In this document: positions 43,763 through 52,525 of the stretch, in pieces
Numbering within the stretch: the first letter of the stretch is position 1
Layout of the letters: every line of letters begins with the position of its first letter
NCBI GenBank assembly: GCA_018266895.1
Contig: JAFDZQ010000051.1
Span: 1 to 55,578, forward strand
Reading direction: 5' to 3'
DNA: 55,578 nucleotides
Origin: Bacteroidota bacterium
GTDB taxonomy: Bacteria; Bacteroidota; Ignavibacteria; Tepidaquicellales; Tepidaquicellaceae
Notes under the pieces: generated by a model
Database searches by the model: none
What the model was told of the DNA's origin: nothing
Seen by the model: only the letters and a program-made list of their open reading frames with translations
Made by a program: the position numbers and the translations under genes

Positions 43763-44419
43763 ATGACAAACCAAACATATAATAAACCTTTTCCCGTAGA
43801 TCCGCATCTGCAAATGATCGAGCCGGGTTTGTTCTCATTCCGAAACGGAACAGTTGAAGATGTAAACGGGAATATATACAGGACGATCATATTAAATGAT
43901 CAGGAATGGATGCTCGAAGATCTGAAAGTCACACATTACAGAAACGGGGACGAGATCACTTTCGGAGGTTTAATTGATTATAACGGAGAGTACAAATCGC
44001 TCAAGGATACGGGTAACGGAGAATATTACTGTTATTCTGAAAACAACGGAGTCAATATTTATTTTGACATGAATATTCTTTTTTACAACTGGTATGCCGT
44101 CAACGATCCGCGGAATATCGCTCCGAAAGGATGGCAGATTCCGTCTGAAAAAGACTGGAAGAAAGTTACAGAGCTGATCACGGAAAAAGGACTGCTTGTA
44201 AGCAAGACGCTCGAGCTTTTTCATTACGGAATAAAGCATGACACTGTCTGTCAGTATCCCGTAGTTAATTTCTTCGGGAACTGGTGGTCGGTCACGCAGA
44301 ACCTTAACAATGATGCCTGCGCTTTTTATACTGATTCCGAACATTTGAATCAGATATATTATTATTTCCTGAATAAAACCGCAGGATGTCATGTCCGCTG
44401 TGTCAGACAAATAATCTGA
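43763..44419 (+). CDS. FISUMP-domain protein without signal peptide
   Basis: The 218-residue protein matches the Fibrobacter succinogenes major paralogous domain (TIGR02145). It shows VEDVNGNIYRTIILNDQEWMLEDLKVTHYRNGDEI, YNWYAVNDPRNIAPKGWQIPSEKDWKKV and the C-terminal GCHVRCVRQ. (The first of these spans residues 31-65.) Members are normally secreted or lipoproteins. This one starts MTNQTYNKPF without a signal sequence, and no upstream in-frame start giving one is visible, so it may be cytoplasmic or exported by another route. The biochemical function of the domain is unknown. A candidate promoter region of nearly 600 bases precedes it. Confidence 0.83.
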   Translation: MTNQTYNKPFPVDPHLQMIEPGLFSFRNGTVEDVNGNIYRTIILNDQEWMLEDLKVTHYRNGDEITFGGLIDYNGEYKSLKDTGNGEYYCYSENNGVNIYFDMNILFYNWYAVNDPRNIAPKGWQIPSEKDWKKVTELITEKGLLVSKTLELFHYGIKHDTVCQYPVVNFFGNWWSVTQNLNNDACAFYTDSEHLNQIYYYFLNKTAGCHVRCVRQII

Positions 44420-44517
44420 GGATTGTTGTTTCCGGGAATCCGAAGGAATGTTTTTGTCATAAACTGGAACGGATTAAAAGCATTCAGTTTTAAGTTTAAT
44501 GTTCAAAAACAAATGCA

Positions 44518-44525
44518 TACTTTTG
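44518..44525 (+). promoter_or_regulatory. candidate Bacteroidota-type -7 element
   Basis: TACTTTTG fits the TAnnTTTG -7 consensus used by the primary sigma factor in Bacteroidota and relatives. It lies 61 bases before the TTG of the M61 peptidase gene. The upstream -33 TTG box is weak, so the call is tentative. Confidence 0.3.
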
Positions 44526-44586
44526 TAATAAATCAGTTCATTTTCACGAATTGTATTTATTTCATTAATAAACTATTCCGGGAATT

Positions 44587-46317
44587 TTGCACGAAATAAA
44601 TTATTCGGTTTCTTTCAGTAAACCTCATACACACTACTGTGAAGTTGAAATATCGTTGAACACTGCTGATCTGGATTCTGTGGTTTTTTCAATGCCTGTC
44701 TGGACACCCGGCTCTTACCTTATAAGGGAATTTGCAAAAAATGTCGAAGGAGTCTGGGCGGAAAATTTTTCAGGGGAAAAAATCCCTGTTGAAAAAATCA
44801 ACAAAAACTCATGGAAAGCCGATACTTCGAAAAGGAAAAACATAAGATTTAAATACAAAGTATATTGTAACGAATTAACCGTAAGGACAAGCGAGATTAA
44901 CAGTGAACATGCTTTCTTAAGCAATGCAGGTGTGTTCATGTTTGTCAGAGGTTATGAAAACAGGAAATGCATTCTTGAAATTAACCTTCCGCCTGGCTGG
45001 AAAAAGATTTCAACCGGGCTTTCAAAAGATTCTGAAAGTGTTTACTCTGCAGAAAATTATGATGTGTTCATCGATTCACCCGTTGAAGCCGGGAATCAGA
45101 ACATTCTTGAATTCGATATTAAAGGAATCAGACATTACATTTGTCTTTCAGGAAAGGGAAACTATGACGAAGACACTCTCATAAAAGATTTCAAAACAAT
45201 TGCCGAAGAAGAGATAAAACTTTTAGGCGGGGAAATTCCATATAAGGATTACACTTACATTGTTCATCTGGTTGAAAAAGGCGGAGGCGGGCTTGAGCAT
45301 CTGAATTCATTTGTAGTGCAGTTCCCGAGATGGAATTTTACAAATGAAAAGATCTACAAAAAATTTCTGGGACTTGTTTCTCACGAGTTCTTTCATTTAT
45401 GGAACGTGAAAAGGATCAGACCGGAAGCACTCGGTCCTTTTGATTATGACAATGAGAATTATACAAAAGGACTGTGGGTTGCCGAGGGCTGGACAAGTTT
45501 TTATGATAATCTGATTCTGAGAAGATGCGGTATTCTGACTGACGAAGAGTATTATGAATTTCTCTCTGTAGAACTGAATGATGTAATGAGATTTGAAGGG
45601 AGGTTTCATCAGTCAGTTGAAGAATCAAGCTTTGATACCTGGATAAAGTTTTACAGAAAAGATGAAAATTATAATAACACACAGGTATCATATTATACAA
45701 AGGGCGCTATTGTTGCTTTGATGCTTAATCTTGAAATCATTAAAAGCACCGGCAGTAAAAAATCCCTTGATGACGCACTCCGCATACTGTATGAAGATTA
45801 TAAAAAGGACAGATCGGCGGGTTATTCAGATAAAAGAGTTAAGGAAGCAGCAGAAGAAGTCTGCGGGAAAAAGTTAGATGAATTCTGGGATAAATTTATA
45901 CACGGAACAGAAGAACTTCCCGTAAATGATTATCTGAATTATGCGGGATTAAAGTTAGTAAACGAAAACGAAACTGAATCAGTAATGCAGGATTTTGAAG
46001 TCAAGCTTATTGAAGGAAAACTTATAATCACAAAAATTCATGCCGGTACATTTGCTTATGAATCGGGACTAAATGTTAATGATGAGATAATTGCATTAGA
46101 CGGAATCCGCATGAATGAAGAGCTACTGAACAGTTTTTTTAAAGACAGGAAAAAAGGAGATAAAGTAAAATTTCTTATCAGCAGAAAAGGACTTACAGAA
46201 GAAATAGTTGCTGAACTTCTGAACCCTCTTCCGAAATATAAGATCGAAGCACTGGAAAACAGAACTTCCGAACAGGAGAAAGTTCTTCTGAAATGGCTTG
46301 CTGACGGAAATAGTTAA
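44587..46317 (+). CDS. M61 family metallopeptidase with PDZ domain
   Basis: The 576-residue protein matches the M61 (glycyl aminopeptidase-like) family. It has an N-terminal beta domain (about 1-170, PVWTPGSYLIREFAKNV), the zinc-binding HEFFH (H266, E267, H270, then LWNVKRIRPE), the third ligand E300 in VAEGWTSFYDN and a helical domain. A C-terminal PDZ domain is at about 470-560 (KIHAGTFAYESGLNVNDEII). The start codon is TTG and there is no signal peptide, which agrees with a cytoplasmic location, though some relatives are exported. It probably trims peptides from the N-terminus. A TAnnTTTG-like element lies upstream. Confidence 0.92.
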   Translation: MHEINYSVSFSKPHTHYCEVEISLNTADLDSVVFSMPVWTPGSYLIREFAKNVEGVWAENFSGEKIPVEKINKNSWKADTSKRKNIRFKYKVYCNELTVRTSEINSEHAFLSNAGVFMFVRGYENRKCILEINLPPGWKKISTGLSKDSESVYSAENYDVFIDSPVEAGNQNILEFDIKGIRHYICLSGKGNYDEDTLIKDFKTIAEEEIKLLGGEIPYKDYTYIVHLVEKGGGGLEHLNSFVVQFPRWNFTNEKIYKKFLGLVSHEFFHLWNVKRIRPEALGPFDYDNENYTKGLWVAEGWTSFYDNLILRRCGILTDEEYYEFLSVELNDVMRFEGRFHQSVEESSFDTWIKFYRKDENYNNTQVSYYTKGAIVALMLNLEIIKSTGSKKSLDDALRILYEDYKKDRSAGYSDKRVKEAAEEVCGKKLDEFWDKFIHGTEELPVNDYLNYAGLKLVNENETESVMQDFEVKLIEGKLIITKIHAGTFAYESGLNVNDEIIALDGIRMNEELLNSFFKDRKKGDKVKFLISRKGLTEEIVAELLNPLPKYKIEALENRTSEQEKVLLKWLADGNS

Positions 46318-46379
46318 CAGACACAAATAACTTAATAATTTATCGTTCATTACAAAAACATTAATTTCAAATTCAGACA

Positions 46380-48191
46380 ATGAAAAACTATATTCTGATT
46401 TTCCTTATGATGGTTTTAATTTCAGGAAGATCATATTCGCAGTATACAAATGTATTGATAACAAACACCGGTTCACCTAACGAACCTTCGATCTGCATCA
46501 ATCCGAAAAACACAAACATAGTAGTAGCCGGCTCGAATCTTAACTTTTATTTTTATTCAACAAACAGCGGATTGAACTGGACAAAGCAGACACTGACTTC
46601 GACTTACAGCGTCTGGGGAGATCCTTCAATAACCGTGGACACGGCCGGAAACTTTTATTACGGACATCTGACAAATCCTTCGGGAGGTTATTTCATTGAC
46701 AGGATAGTAGTGCAGAAATCAACCAACGGCGGCGTTAACTGGAACAACGGTTCTTTCGCCGGATACATTCCTCCTAAGCAGCAGGATAAGGAATGGCTTT
46801 GCGTTGATCCTGCGAACAATAACATTTACATGACATGGACGCAGTTCGACAGTTACGGCAGCAGCAATTCATCTGACAGTTCGACAATACTGTTTTCAAG
46901 ATCGACTGATGCGGGAACATCCTGGAGCACTGCATTAAGAATAAATAAAAAAGCCGGAGACTGCATTGACGAAGACAACACAGTTGAAGGAGCTGTTCCG
47001 TGCGTCGGACCTAACGGTGAGATTTACACTTCCTGGTCGGGACCGCTCGGAATTGTATTTGACAAATCCACAGACAGAGGACTGACATGGTTAAGCGATG
47101 ACAAGTTTGTAACGACACAGCCGGGAGGATGGGACTTCGGTATTGAAGGAATTTACAGAGCAAACGGATTGCCAATTACTTCCTGTGATCTTTCAAATGG
47201 TCCGAACAGAGGAACGATATACATAAACTGGTCTGATCAGAGAAACGGAACGACCGATACAGATGTATGGCTGATCAAATCAACAGACGGAGGAAATACC
47301 TGGAGCAATGTAAAGAGAGTGAATGACGATCCGGCAGGAAGACAGCAGTTCTTTACCTGGATGACGATAGATCAGGCAACGGGTTACCTGTACTTTGTTT
47401 TTTATGACAGAAGAAATTATTCAAATACGCAGACAGATGTTTACATGGCGAGGTCAACTGACGGCGGAGAGACATTTAACAATTTCAAAGTGAGCGCAAC
47501 TCCTTTTACACCGAACTCCTCAAGCTTCTTCGGAGATTACTCGAATGTAACTGCACATAACGGAAAAGTAAGACCGATTTGGGCGAGATTAGATAATACA
47601 TCACTTAGTCTTTATAATGCTATTGTTAATTTTACTTCGTTCATAAATCTTAATGTGAAAGTTCTTACGGAAGGAATGTTTAATCCTTTATTCAATCGGC
47701 TGATGCGCAGAGATACTGTTAAAGTTTATTTAAGAAATTCTTTTTCACCCTATGCTTTAATAGACAGCGCAAAAGGAATAGTAGATTCACTGAACCTTAT
47801 TGGGCTTTTTATATTCAGCAATGCTCCGTCGGGTAATTATTATATTGTCACAAAACATTTTAACAGCATTGAAACGTGGAGCAGAGCGGGAGGAGAGGTA
47901 ATGCTTAATAACGGTACGGCATATAATTATGATTACACTTCATCTGTTTCGCAGGCATACGGAAATAATTTAAAACTGAAAGGAACCAAATATACTATGT
48001 TCAGCGGTGATGTAAACCAGGACGGTATCATTGACGCAAATGATCTCAGCAGGGCGGATAATGATTCATACAATTCAGTAACTGGCAGGTTTGTGAGTAC
48101 GGATGTTACGGGAGATAATTTTGTAGACGCTCAGGATGTAAGTGTGATTGAAAATAATTCGTATAGCATGGTGAGTGTCAGCAGACCATAG
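46380..48191 (+). CDS. secreted BNR-repeat/sialidase-like protein with dockerin-like tail
   Basis: The 603-residue protein has a signal peptide (about 1-21, ending RSYSQ) and a beta-propeller (about 25-410) with Asp-box motifs such as SRSTDAGTSW, KSTDGGNTW, RSTDGGETF and KSTNGGVNW, as in exo-sialidase-like proteins. A beta domain (about 420-535) follows. The tail (about 540-600) has two calcium-loop repeats, DVNQDGIIDANDLSRADND and DVTGDNFVDAQDVSVIENN, resembling a dockerin type I fold. No YPNPFNP sorting domain is present. No catalytic set of a true sialidase is evident. It may be a surface or extracellular binding protein. It is followed by a REP-like hairpin array. Confidence 0.85.
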   Translation: MKNYILIFLMMVLISGRSYSQYTNVLITNTGSPNEPSICINPKNTNIVVAGSNLNFYFYSTNSGLNWTKQTLTSTYSVWGDPSITVDTAGNFYYGHLTNPSGGYFIDRIVVQKSTNGGVNWNNGSFAGYIPPKQQDKEWLCVDPANNNIYMTWTQFDSYGSSNSSDSSTILFSRSTDAGTSWSTALRINKKAGDCIDEDNTVEGAVPCVGPNGEIYTSWSGPLGIVFDKSTDRGLTWLSDDKFVTTQPGGWDFGIEGIYRANGLPITSCDLSNGPNRGTIYINWSDQRNGTTDTDVWLIKSTDGGNTWSNVKRVNDDPAGRQQFFTWMTIDQATGYLYFVFYDRRNYSNTQTDVYMARSTDGGETFNNFKVSATPFTPNSSSFFGDYSNVTAHNGKVRPIWARLDNTSLSLYNAIVNFTSFINLNVKVLTEGMFNPLFNRLMRRDTVKVYLRNSFSPYALIDSAKGIVDSLNLIGLFIFSNAPSGNYYIVTKHFNSIETWSRAGGEVMLNNGTAYNYDYTSSVSQAYGNNLKLKGTKYTMFSGDVNQDGIIDANDLSRADNDSYNSVTGRFVSTDVTGDNFVDAQDVSVIENNSYSMVSVSRP

Positions 48192-48200
48192 TATAAATAA

Positions 48201-48366
48201 TTCTTCTGTTCCCAATCGGGAGATTGGGCACAAGAGGTATAGATATTAATACTGATATAACTGCTTCTTCTGTTCCCAATCGGGAGATTGGGAACAAGAG
48301 GTATAGATATTAATATGAAATAACTGCTTCTTCTGTTCCCAATCGGGAGATGAGGAACAAGAGGTA
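48201..48366. repeat. three-copy REP-like hairpin array
   Basis: Three units begin at 48201, 48265 and 48328, spaced 64 and 63 bases. Each has TTCTTCTGTTCCCAATC, a short GGGA turn and the complementary GATTGGGAAC arm, then CAAGAGGTA. Copy 2 folds perfectly. Copy 1 has one base change in the right arm (GGGCAC) and copy 3 two or more (GATGAGGAAC). The linkers are almost identical too. The pattern is that of REP/bacterial interspersed palindromes mobilised by RAYT (REP-associated tyrosine transposase) enzymes; no such transposase is in the window. Confidence 0.88.
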
Positions 48367-48446
48367 AATCAAATGGATGCTTGAGAAATTTATTTAAATT
48401 GCTTTATACTATTGTATTCAAACATTCAGAAAATTATATTTGCAAT

Positions 48447-48755
48447 GTGAAAAAATACTTTTTAAAAATATTCGCCGTTTATTTTTTAATTCTTGCTCTT
48501 GTCCCCTGTTCGGATATTTGCTCTTCCGGTGTTTGTTTAACGGATAAGGAAGTTCATATAGAAAGCACCGGCGGAGACAACCATTCTGATGTTTGCACAC
48601 CTTTGTGTGTCTGCATCTGCTGCAATAATGTCATTTCAGTTCAGGATAATTTCGATTTACTGCACTTTCAGATTCATTCAAAATTAGATCAGCCGGAAAA
48701 TATAAATTTCTCATTCCATTATTCTGACTCTTCATCTCCTCCTCCCAAATCATAA
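48447..48755 (+). CDS. DUF6660-like cysteine-rich exported protein of metal-efflux loci
   Basis: The protein (102 residues from GTG at 48447) has a signal-like hydrophobic start (KKYFLKIFAVYFLILALVPC) and eight or more cysteines, with a striking CTPLCVCICC cluster in the middle and an acidic-histidine stretch before it. An upstream TTG at 48381 would add 22 residues and cannot be excluded. Small CTPFCxCxCC proteins (DUF6660) are typically found beside CusA/CzcA efflux genes in Bacteroidota; here the CzcA-like gene starts 72 bases on. It may bind metal in the periplasm or at a membrane. The function is unproven. Confidence 0.7.
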   Translation: MKKYFLKIFAVYFLILALVPCSDICSSGVCLTDKEVHIESTGGDNHSDVCTPLCVCICCNNVISVQDNFDLLHFQIHSKLDQPENINFSFHYSDSSSPPPKS

Positions 48756-48827
48756 TTCTGTTTCTTAAATAAATTTTTAGTGACTGTTATTTTATGACAG
48801 TTCGCATTTTTTTATTAAATCTGATTT

Positions 48828-51800
48828 ATGATCAACAAAATCATTGCTTTTTCAATAAAGCAAAAACCCGTTATAGGAATATTAGTAATAATATTAATAC
48901 TCTCGGGAGTATATTATTCAATTAAGCTTCCTATAGATGCCGTTCCGGATATTACAAATAACCAGATACAGATAATAACTTCAAGTCCGGCATTGTCGGC
49001 AACTGAAGTCGAAAGATTCATTACTTATCCGGTGGAAATTGCAATGAAAAGTCTGCCTGACATTGTCGAACTGCGTTCCATTTCTAAATTCGGTATTTCA
49101 GTTGTAACGGTGGTCTTTGAAGATAATGTGGAAATTTATTTTGCAAGAAATCTTGTGTTTCAGAAACTCAAGGAAGCAGAAGAGAATATTCCTGACGGAC
49201 TGGGTAAACCGGAATTAGCTCCCGTCAGTACTGGACTCGGGGAAATATATATGTATGTTGTAAGACCGGAAAACCGGAATGATACTTCATACAGCGATAT
49301 GGAACTTCGTACAATTCAGGACTGGATAGTGAAAAAACAATTGCTGGGAACTGAAGGCGTAGCTGAAGTAAACAGTTTCGGCGGCTATGAACAGCAGTAC
49401 CATGTTCTGGTAAATCCTGATGCCCTGCGAAGTTATGATCTCACTCTGCGGGGGATATATGAAGCTTTGATAAAAAACAACAGCAATGTCGGAGGAGGAT
49501 ATATTGAAAAAAATTCCGGTCAGTATTCTGTCAGAGGCATTGGATTAATAGAAAAGATAGAAGATCTGCAAAGGATAGTCGTCAAAAGCACTCACGGGAT
49601 CCCCGTTTATCTTGACCAGATAGCTGACATTGAATACGGTAAGGGTTTAAGAGTGGGAGGCGTGACTCAGGACGGTAACGGCGAGGTGGTTGCGGGAATT
49701 GTAATGATGCTTAAAGGCGCAAATTCAAGAGAAGTCGCAAAGAGAGTTCATGAAAAACTGGAAGAAATAAAACCTTCTTTGCCGCCCGGAGTTACAATTG
49801 ATGAATTTTATAACAGGGAAGACCTGATAGACAAAACAATTAATACTGTAAAAACCAATCTGCTTGAAGGAGGTGTGATTGTAATCGCCGTACTTGTTTT
49901 GCTTCTTGGAAATTTCAGGGCAGGATTCATAGTGGCTTCTGTAATACCTCTGGCAATGCTTTTTGCTGTAATTATGATGAATCTGTTTAGAGTATCCGGT
50001 AATCTTATGTCACTCGGTGCGATTGACTTCGGGCTGATAGTTGACGGCTCAGTGATCATAGTCGAATCGGTGATAGTTGCCATCGCAGCAAAAATAAGGC
50101 TGAATAAAAATTCATTGACAAAGGAAGAACTTGATGAAACTGTTTACACTTCATCCTCTGCAATTATTAAATCGGCAATATTCGGCATTCTCATAATCAT
50201 TGTTGTATATCTTCCGATTTTTGCGCTTGGAGGCATCGAAGGCAAAATGTTTAAGCCGATGGCTTTCACAGTAGGATTTGCGCTTTCAGGAGCATTGCTT
50301 CTTTCCGTTACTTATGTACCTATGATGTGTTCGCTGATTCTTAAAAGAGATCATAAGGAAAAGGTAACAGTCTCGGACCGGATCATGAATTATCTGAAAA
50401 AGATTTATCTGCCTGTGCTTGAATTTGTTCTTAGAAATAAAGCAATGACCGTAGTCACCGCCCTGATTTTTTTGATAGTCAGTTTAATAACTTTTACAAG
50501 GCTCGGCGGGGAATTCATACCGAAGCTTGATGAAGGTGATCTTGCTTATCAGATTGTCAGACTTCCGGGAATATCACTCTCAGAATCAATAAACATCGGT
50601 ACGGAATTAGAAAAAATACTGAAGAAAAAGTTTCCGGAAGTAAAAACTGTTGTTACTAAAACCGGAGCACCTGAACTTGCTACCGATCCGATGGGTCCTG
50701 AATTCAGCGATGTGATTGTCATTTTAAAACCGCAAAATGAATGGACTTCCGCTGAGACAAAAGAAGAACTCATAGAAAAAATACATAACTCTCTCTCAAT
50801 TGTTCCGGGAATCGGATTGTCATTTACACAGCCGATTGAACTTAGGTTTAACGAACTGATTGCAGGCGCAAGAGGAGATATAGCGGTAAAAGTATTCGGC
50901 GATGATTTAGACATTCTTAATAAGAAAGGTAATGAAATTGCATCACTGATGAATAATGTAAAAGGGTCTGAAGATATTTCAGTTCAGCAGGTAACCGGTC
51001 TGCCGCAGCTTCAGATAAAGATCAGCAGGGAAAAGATTTCAAAATACGGCATCAATGTGGAAGATGTCAACAGCGTAATAGAGACTGCGATTGCCGGCAA
51101 ATCAACAGGCGTTGTTTTTGAAGGAGACAAAAAATTTGATATCGTGTTAAAGTACAGGAGTGAATATACAAACAGTACAGAGGCGATCAGAAACATTCTG
51201 GTTTCATCTTCAGATAATCTGAAAATACCTTTATCCGAACTTGCGGATATTGAAATAAAGGAAGGACCGGCGGAAATATCCCGGGACAACGGCAAAAGAA
51301 GAATAGTGGTTCAGGGAAATGTGAGAGGAAGAGACATTGAAAGTTATGTTAAAGAATTAAATTCAGTTTTAAATTCCGGAATCAAACTACCGCCCGGATA
51401 TTTCATTGAGTACGGAGGTCAGTTCAAAAATCTTGAAAGCGCAAGAAAAAGACTGATCATAGCAGTTCCTGTCTCATTATTTTTTATTTTCTCACTGCTG
51501 TTCATTACATTTAATTCCGTAAAACAGAGTATGCTTGTTTTCTCGGGAATTCCTTTCGCTGTTGTAGGCGGAATATTCGCTTTGCTGATAAGAGGGCTGC
51601 CGTTCAGCATTTCAGCAGGTGTGGGTTTTATCGCATTATTCGGAGTAGCGGTGCTGAACGGAATTGTAATGATCGCATATTTTAACCGGCTGGAAGAAAG
51701 CGAAGTTTCTGACGTTCACGAAAGGATCATCAAAGGAACAGTATCAAGACTTCGCCCAATATTAATTACGGCATTAGTGGCATCTCTGGGATTCATACCG

Positions 51801-51965
51801 ATGGCATTGTCTCAGGGTTCCGGAGCTGAGGTTCAGAGACCGCTTGCCACAGTAGTAATCGGAGGGTTAATTTCCTCTACTCTGCTTACACTGATTGTTC
51901 TGCCGGTACTTTACGGAATATTCAATAAACATACTAATCCGGAATATACATTTGAATCAGAATAA
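48828..51965 (+). CDS. heavy-metal RND efflux pump (CzcA/CusA family)
   Basis: The 1045-residue inner-membrane proton antiporter of the HME-RND class has twelve expected membrane helices and two large periplasmic loops (after about residue 30 and about 560). The fourth helix reads AIDFGLIVDGSVIIVES (about 400-416). DFGxxxDG is the pattern of divalent-cation pumps such as CzcA and CnrA (zinc, cobalt, nickel, cadmium), and not the GxxVDA form of copper/silver CusA. The N-terminal IKLPIDAVPDITNNQIQI is typical. It forms a tripartite system with the TolC-like and adaptor proteins downstream. Metal choice is inference from the motif. Confidence 0.95.
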   Translation: MINKIIAFSIKQKPVIGILVIILILSGVYYSIKLPIDAVPDITNNQIQIITSSPALSATEVERFITYPVEIAMKSLPDIVELRSISKFGISVVTVVFEDNVEIYFARNLVFQKLKEAEENIPDGLGKPELAPVSTGLGEIYMYVVRPENRNDTSYSDMELRTIQDWIVKKQLLGTEGVAEVNSFGGYEQQYHVLVNPDALRSYDLTLRGIYEALIKNNSNVGGGYIEKNSGQYSVRGIGLIEKIEDLQRIVVKSTHGIPVYLDQIADIEYGKGLRVGGVTQDGNGEVVAGIVMMLKGANSREVAKRVHEKLEEIKPSLPPGVTIDEFYNREDLIDKTINTVKTNLLEGGVIVIAVLVLLLGNFRAGFIVASVIPLAMLFAVIMMNLFRVSGNLMSLGAIDFGLIVDGSVIIVESVIVAIAAKIRLNKNSLTKEELDETVYTSSSAIIKSAIFGILIIIVVYLPIFALGGIEGKMFKPMAFTVGFALSGALLLSVTYVPMMCSLILKRDHKEKVTVSDRIMNYLKKIYLPVLEFVLRNKAMTVVTALIFLIVSLITFTRLGGEFIPKLDEGDLAYQIVRLPGISLSESINIGTELEKILKKKFPEVKTVVTKTGAPELATDPMGPEFSDVIVILKPQNEWTSAETKEELIEKIHNSLSIVPGIGLSFTQPIELRFNELIAGARGDIAVKVFGDDLDILNKKGNEIASLMNNVKGSEDISVQQVTGLPQLQIKISREKISKYGINVEDVNSVIETAIAGKSTGVVFEGDKKFDIVLKYRSEYTNSTEAIRNILVSSSDNLKIPLSELADIEIKEGPAEISRDNGKRRIVVQGNVRGRDIESYVKELNSVLNSGIKLPPGYFIEYGGQFKNLESARKRLIIAVPVSLFFIFSLLFITFNSVKQSMLVFSGIPFAVVGGIFALLIRGLPFSISAGVGFIALFGVAVLNGIVMIAYFNRLEESEVSDVHERIIKGTVSRLRPILITALVASLGFIPMALSQGSGAEVQRPLATVVIGGLISSTLLTLIVLPVLYGIFNKHTNPEYTFESE

Positions 51966-51990
51966 TTTTAAAAATTTAAATTAAATAAAT

Positions 51991-52332
51991 ATGGCAGAAT
52001 TCATAAAAAAATATAAAGGAATACTCATTATCCTTTTAGGTGTATTATTCTCTGTTTATGTGATCAACGGCATTTATGAACACAGCATAATTCCTGATCA
52101 CATTCATTCTATTGATGATAAAGCGGAAAATGAAAGAACCGATGAAGATAAAATTGTAATACTTGAACGCTCTTTGCAGAAAGAGCCGGGTAAAGTTGAT
52201 GTAATGCTTCAGCTGTCCGATCTTTACATTAAAACAGATAATAAAAAGTCGGCTAAAAAAATGCTCAATAAAATTCTTGAAATTGATCCTTCAAATAAAG
52301 AAGCCGGAGAGCTTCTTAAAAAATCAGAGTGA
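51991..52332 (+). CDS. small membrane-anchored TPR protein in the efflux operon
   Basis: The 113-residue protein has an N-terminal membrane helix (about 10-30, GILIILLGVLFSVYVINGIY), a histidine-containing linker (EHSIIPDHIHSIDDK, about 30-45) and one or two tetratricopeptide repeats (about 50-110; KVDVMLQLSDLYIKTDNKKSAKKMLNKILEIDPSN). It lies 25 bases after the pump gene and upstream of the TolC-like gene. It resembles the small TPR subunits of cytochrome biogenesis or pilus systems, but no close family is recognised. Its place inside the operon suggests an accessory role in assembling or stabilising the pump. Confidence 0.75.
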   Translation: MAEFIKKYKGILIILLGVLFSVYVINGIYEHSIIPDHIHSIDDKAENERTDEDKIVILERSLQKEPGKVDVMLQLSDLYIKTDNKKSAKKMLNKILEIDPSNKEAGELLKKSE

Positions 52333-52367
52333 TATGTTTCCATGCTAAAATTTTCTGAAATCATTTA

Positions 52368-52514
52368 ATGCATGAGATATTAAAAAGTAATAATTTCGGG
52401 TTTATTCTTTTGGCTGTGTTCGGTCTGAGTAATTTAGTTATGGCAATATTTGCAGATTCTGTAATTACAGTATTGGTAAATCCAAATTGTCTTAGACTTT
52501 TAAATTCTAAATAA
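52368..52514 (+). CDS. possible 48-residue membrane microprotein
   Basis: An ATG frame of 48 codons plus stop fills much of the 193-base gap between the TPR and TolC-like genes. It has one hydrophobic segment (FGFILLAVFGLSNLVMAIFA, about 10-29) and a short polar tail ending in CLRLLNSK. There is no clear ribosome binding site, but many genes here lack one. It stops 11 bases before the TolC-like ATG. Small single-helix proteins often modulate RND pumps (AcrZ is the known example), which makes it worth noting. A chance frame is equally possible. Confidence 0.35.
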   Translation: MHEILKSNNFGFILLAVFGLSNLVMAIFADSVITVLVNPNCLRLLNSK

Positions 52515-52525
52515 AACAAATTAAT

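Noticed and set aside
43970..44410. 146-residue minus-strand frame opposite the FISUMP gene
   Set aside because: The plus-strand frame has family-specific motifs; the minus frame has none and no start context.
48201..48366. CRISPR array
   Set aside because: Only three units, and the stretches between hairpins are nearly identical to one another instead of unique spacers; no cas genes. It fits a REP-like tandem array better.
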